DNA of 64,000 bases from Bacteroidia bacterium (GTDB lineage Bacteria > Bacteroidota > Bacteroidia > Bacteroidales > GWA2-32-17), in contig JACREQ010000034.1 of the NCBI GenBank assembly GCA_016218155.1, positions 1 to 64,000 of the forward strand, read 5' to 3'. Positions within the stretch are counted from its first letter, which is position 1. Each line of letters begins with the position of its first letter. Below are positions 62,045 through 64,000 of this stretch, piece by piece. A program made the position numbers and the translations under genes. The notes beneath the pieces were generated by a model that was not told the origin of the DNA, did no database searches, and was given only the letters and a program-made list of their open reading frames with translations.

Positions 62045-62398
62045 ATGGCAAGCGATATTGGCAGGTTAAAACGCGAGAGGGAAACCATTGAGGTGATGAT
62101 TAAAATGTATTGCAAACATCATCATGGTTTGCACAATGGTTTATGCGAAGAGTGTAGACCGTTGTTAACTTATGCATTGCAAAAAATTGACAGGTGTGTA
62201 TTCGGACAACAAAAACCTGTTTGCAATATGTGTACTATTCATTGCTATGCAAAAGAAATGAGAAACAGGATAAAAGAAATTATGAGGTACTCTGGTCCGA
62301 GAATGATGTTGCATCATCCTTATCTTGGAGTTATGCACTTAATTGATAAAAGAAAATATACAAATACAAAACCTGATCTGAGTAAAAAATCGAGTTAG
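62045..62398 (+). CDS. nitrous oxide-stimulated promoter family protein (YgbA-like)
   Basis: A 117-residue basic, cysteine-rich cytoplasmic protein. The conserved order is RERETIEVMIKMYCKHHH, LCEECRPLLTYA, CNMCTIHCYAKEMR and RYSGPRMMLHHP, which matches the YgbA family (nitrous-oxide-stimulated promoter). E. coli YgbA is induced by nitric oxide through NsrR; the molecular role is open. The cysteines (CxxC, CxxxxC) suggest metal binding. It is divergent from the metallopeptidase gene. Confidence 0.9.
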   Translation: MASDIGRLKRERETIEVMIKMYCKHHHGLHNGLCEECRPLLTYALQKIDRCVFGQQKPVCNMCTIHCYAKEMRNRIKEIMRYSGPRMMLHHPYLGVMHLIDKRKYTNTKPDLSKKSS

Positions 62399-62491
62399 TA
62401 TATGATTTTTCAACAGTTTTTTTTTTCAAATTAAACTTTACCTTTATCGCATTATACAAAGCATTAAAGCTTGTAGTTAACTAAATATTTT

Positions 62492-63745
62492 ATGGAAAAG
62501 AAATTACGTCCCGAGAGTTTAATGATGTCTTATGGTTACAAACCTTGTTTGTCAGAGGGTGCAATAAAAAGTCCGATTTTTCAGACTTCAACATTTGTAT
62601 TTAAAAATGCTGAAGAAGGAAAAGCATTTTTTGAAGTTGCTTATGGAATACGTGAAGCAAATCCTGGTGAGGAAATGGGATTAATATACAGCAGATTAAA
62701 TAATCCCGATTTAGAAATTCTGGAGAACCGTTTAACGCTTTGGGATGAGGCTGATGAATGTGCAGTTTTTGAAAGTGGGATGTCTGCAATAACAACCGTT
62801 TTATTGGAATTTTTAAAACCAGGTGATTTGTTATTATATAGTTCGCCACTTTATGGCGGTACCGATCATTTTATTAAAAAAATTCTTCCCGCATACGGTA
62901 TTCATACTGTAGGTTTTATGGTAGGACAAACAAAAGAAGATTTAATAAAATTAGTAGAATCAACAGGAAAAGCAGATAAGCTAAAACTTATTTTTATTGA
63001 AACACCTGCTAATCCTACAAATGATTTAATAGATATTCAGGGAAGTAAAGAAATTGCAAAACATTTTTCGACTGAAGAAAACGAAGTTTTGTTGGCAGTT
63101 GACAATACTTATATGGGACCACTATGGCAACACCCATTAAAACATGGAGCCGATTTAGTTCTTTATTCTTGTACTAAATATATTGGTGGTCATAGTGATG
63201 TTATTGCCGGCGCTTGTTTAGGTTCGTTTGGATTAATAAAAAGAGTAAAAGGATTACGTACATTTTTAGGAAATATGGCAGGTCCATGGACTGGCTGGTT
63301 ATTACTTAGAAGTCTTGAAACTCTTAAAGCAAGAATGGATATTCAGGCAGCAAACGCAGTAAAGGTTGCAGAGTTTTTAAATAATCATCCAAAAGTTGAA
63401 AAGGTGTATTATTTAGGAAATATAAAAGAATCAGATGGGTTACAATATGAAATTCTTAAACGTCAGTGCTTATCAAATGGGGCAATGATTTCATTTGATA
63501 TTAAAGGTGGCGAAAAAGAAGCTTTCAAATTTCTGAATTCACTTAAACTTATGAAACTTGCTGTAAGCCTTGGTAGTACCGAGAGTTTAGCAGAGCATCC
63601 AGCAACAATGACTCATGCCGATGTAGATGAACAAAGCAAAAAAGAACTTTCAATAACAGAAAAACTTGTTCGTTTATCAATTGGTGTTGAGAATTATAAC
63701 GATATTATCTGGGATATAGATCAGGCATTAGCTGTAGCTTTATAA
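62492..63745 (+). CDS. Cys/Met-metabolism PLP enzyme (methionine gamma-lyase-like)
   Basis: A 417-residue fold-type I PLP enzyme of the trans-sulfuration family. YSRLNNPDLEILE binds the cofactor phosphate of the partner subunit, ESGMSAITT and SSPLYGGTDH line the cofactor, VDNTYMGPL has the ring-binding Asp, and the PLP lysine lies in SCTKYIGGHSD near residue 229. The C-terminal SLGSTESLAEHPATMTH is typical. It may be methionine gamma-lyase, cystathionine gamma-lyase or a related synthase; the residues seen do not settle the reaction. An upstream TACCTTTA (62439-62446) resembles a -7 box. Confidence 0.9.
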   Translation: MEKKLRPESLMMSYGYKPCLSEGAIKSPIFQTSTFVFKNAEEGKAFFEVAYGIREANPGEEMGLIYSRLNNPDLEILENRLTLWDEADECAVFESGMSAITTVLLEFLKPGDLLLYSSPLYGGTDHFIKKILPAYGIHTVGFMVGQTKEDLIKLVESTGKADKLKLIFIETPANPTNDLIDIQGSKEIAKHFSTEENEVLLAVDNTYMGPLWQHPLKHGADLVLYSCTKYIGGHSDVIAGACLGSFGLIKRVKGLRTFLGNMAGPWTGWLLLRSLETLKARMDIQAANAVKVAEFLNNHPKVEKVYYLGNIKESDGLQYEILKRQCLSNGAMISFDIKGGEKEAFKFLNSLKLMKLAVSLGSTESLAEHPATMTHADVDEQSKKELSITEKLVRLSIGVENYNDIIWDIDQALAVAL

Positions 63746-63774
63746 AATATTGTACAAATACTTGAATCATTATT

Positions 63775-63782
63775 TACCTTTG
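63775..63782 (+). promoter_or_regulatory. -7 box of the ABC permease gene
   Basis: TACCTTTG fits TAnnTTTG and ends 9 bases before the ATG at 63792, so the leader would be only a few bases. Confidence 0.5.
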
Positions 63783-63791
63783 TAATGCTAA

Positions 63792-64000
63792 ATGGCAAAA
63801 TTAAAGGCAAATATTTTATTTCGCGAAAACTTTCGAATTGCTATTGACAGTATTAAGTCAAATAGATTACGAACTGTTCTTACTATTTTAATTATAGCCT
63901 TTGGAATTATGGCTTTAGTTGGAATTTTAACAGCCATAGAATCAATTAAAAGTTCACTTAATTCAAATTTTACAAGTCTTGGTGCTAATACTTTTCGCAT
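63792..64000 (+). CDS. MacB-like ABC transporter permease, 5' end only
   Basis: The first 69 codons of a gene running off the right edge. RENFRIAIDSIKSNRLRTVLTILIIAFGIMALVGILTA is the usual N-terminus of FtsX/MacB-type permeases: an amphipathic RxxL stretch and then the first transmembrane helix. SSLNSNFTSLGANTFR begins the periplasmic domain. The ATP-binding partner would be expected outside the window. The substrate is unknown. Confidence 0.8.
   Translation, partial: MAKLKANILFRENFRIAIDSIKSNRLRTVLTILIIAFGIMALVGILTAIESIKSSLNSNFTSLGANTFR

Noticed and set aside
1-64000. tRNA or rRNA genes
   Set aside because: No cloverleaf with a TTCGA-type arm or conserved rRNA segment was found while reading intergenic stretches; a tRNAscan run would settle this.

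Overview
The window looks like a chromosomal segment of an AT-rich member of the Bacteroidota. Several independent signs agree. Three complete secreted proteins end in a type IX secretion (T9SS) sorting domain, and one of them carries SprB-type repeats. Many genes have the Bacteroidota -7 box TAnnTTTG, often with a TTTG or TTG element 19-20 bases upstream, and starts rarely show a Shine-Dalgarno sequence. IspG has the long inserted form, and a DUF5683 gene follows parAB. An orphan HydF hints at an anaerobe with [FeFe] hydrogenase. I see no rRNA, tRNA, CRISPR array, transposase or phage genes.

Layout. 1-7330 encodes two secreted multidomain surface proteins on the minus strand, the first cut by the window edge. 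7.5-17.3 kb holds envelope and housekeeping genes: a MORN-like lipoprotein, an Omp85-family barrel with an apparent CTG start, a nitroreductase, lipA, apbE, hutU and a ChaN-like protein. 17.4-27.0 kb holds an acyl-CoA ligase, a five-gene minus-strand run (gpmI, DUF3109, a barrel protein, an M20 peptidase and an MBL hydrolase) and ispG. 27.2-32.6 kb is a plus-strand nucleotide-sugar operon (wlbB-like, wlbA-like, UDP-sugar dehydrogenase, galE, rfbB, TM2 protein). 32.7-46.0 kb mixes a SprB-repeat T9SS protein, queD, a porin, an ArsR regulator, a polyprenyl synthase, OmpA, a GT2/methyltransferase pair, hydF, coaD and a CorC-like protein. 51.4-59.6 kb is a seven-gene minus-strand operon from parA through parB, DUF5683 and mltD to two SGNH hydrolases and an MBOAT acyltransferase. 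It links chromosome partition genes to peptidoglycan cutting and envelope O-acylation. 60.2-64.0 kb has an M2/M3-like metallopeptidase, a YgbA-family protein, a PLP lyase and the start of an ABC permease.

The most unusual part is 46.05-51.45 kb. Six minus-strand genes in five compact modules (a frameshifted secreted protein, a HigBA toxin-antitoxin pair, a T9SS protein, a YiiX-like lipoprotein and a small secreted protein) are separated by repeats whose ends share TAACAC followed 4-6 bases later by CTAc. Three modules are bounded by their own 12-base inverted repeats: a common GTGTTA core plus six bases that differ between modules but match within a module. This is the pattern expected of integron gene cassettes with attC sites, yet no integrase lies in the window. 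Three of the repeats also carry a full Bacteroidota-type promoter, and all three contain the last ten codons and stop of the neighbouring MBOAT gene.
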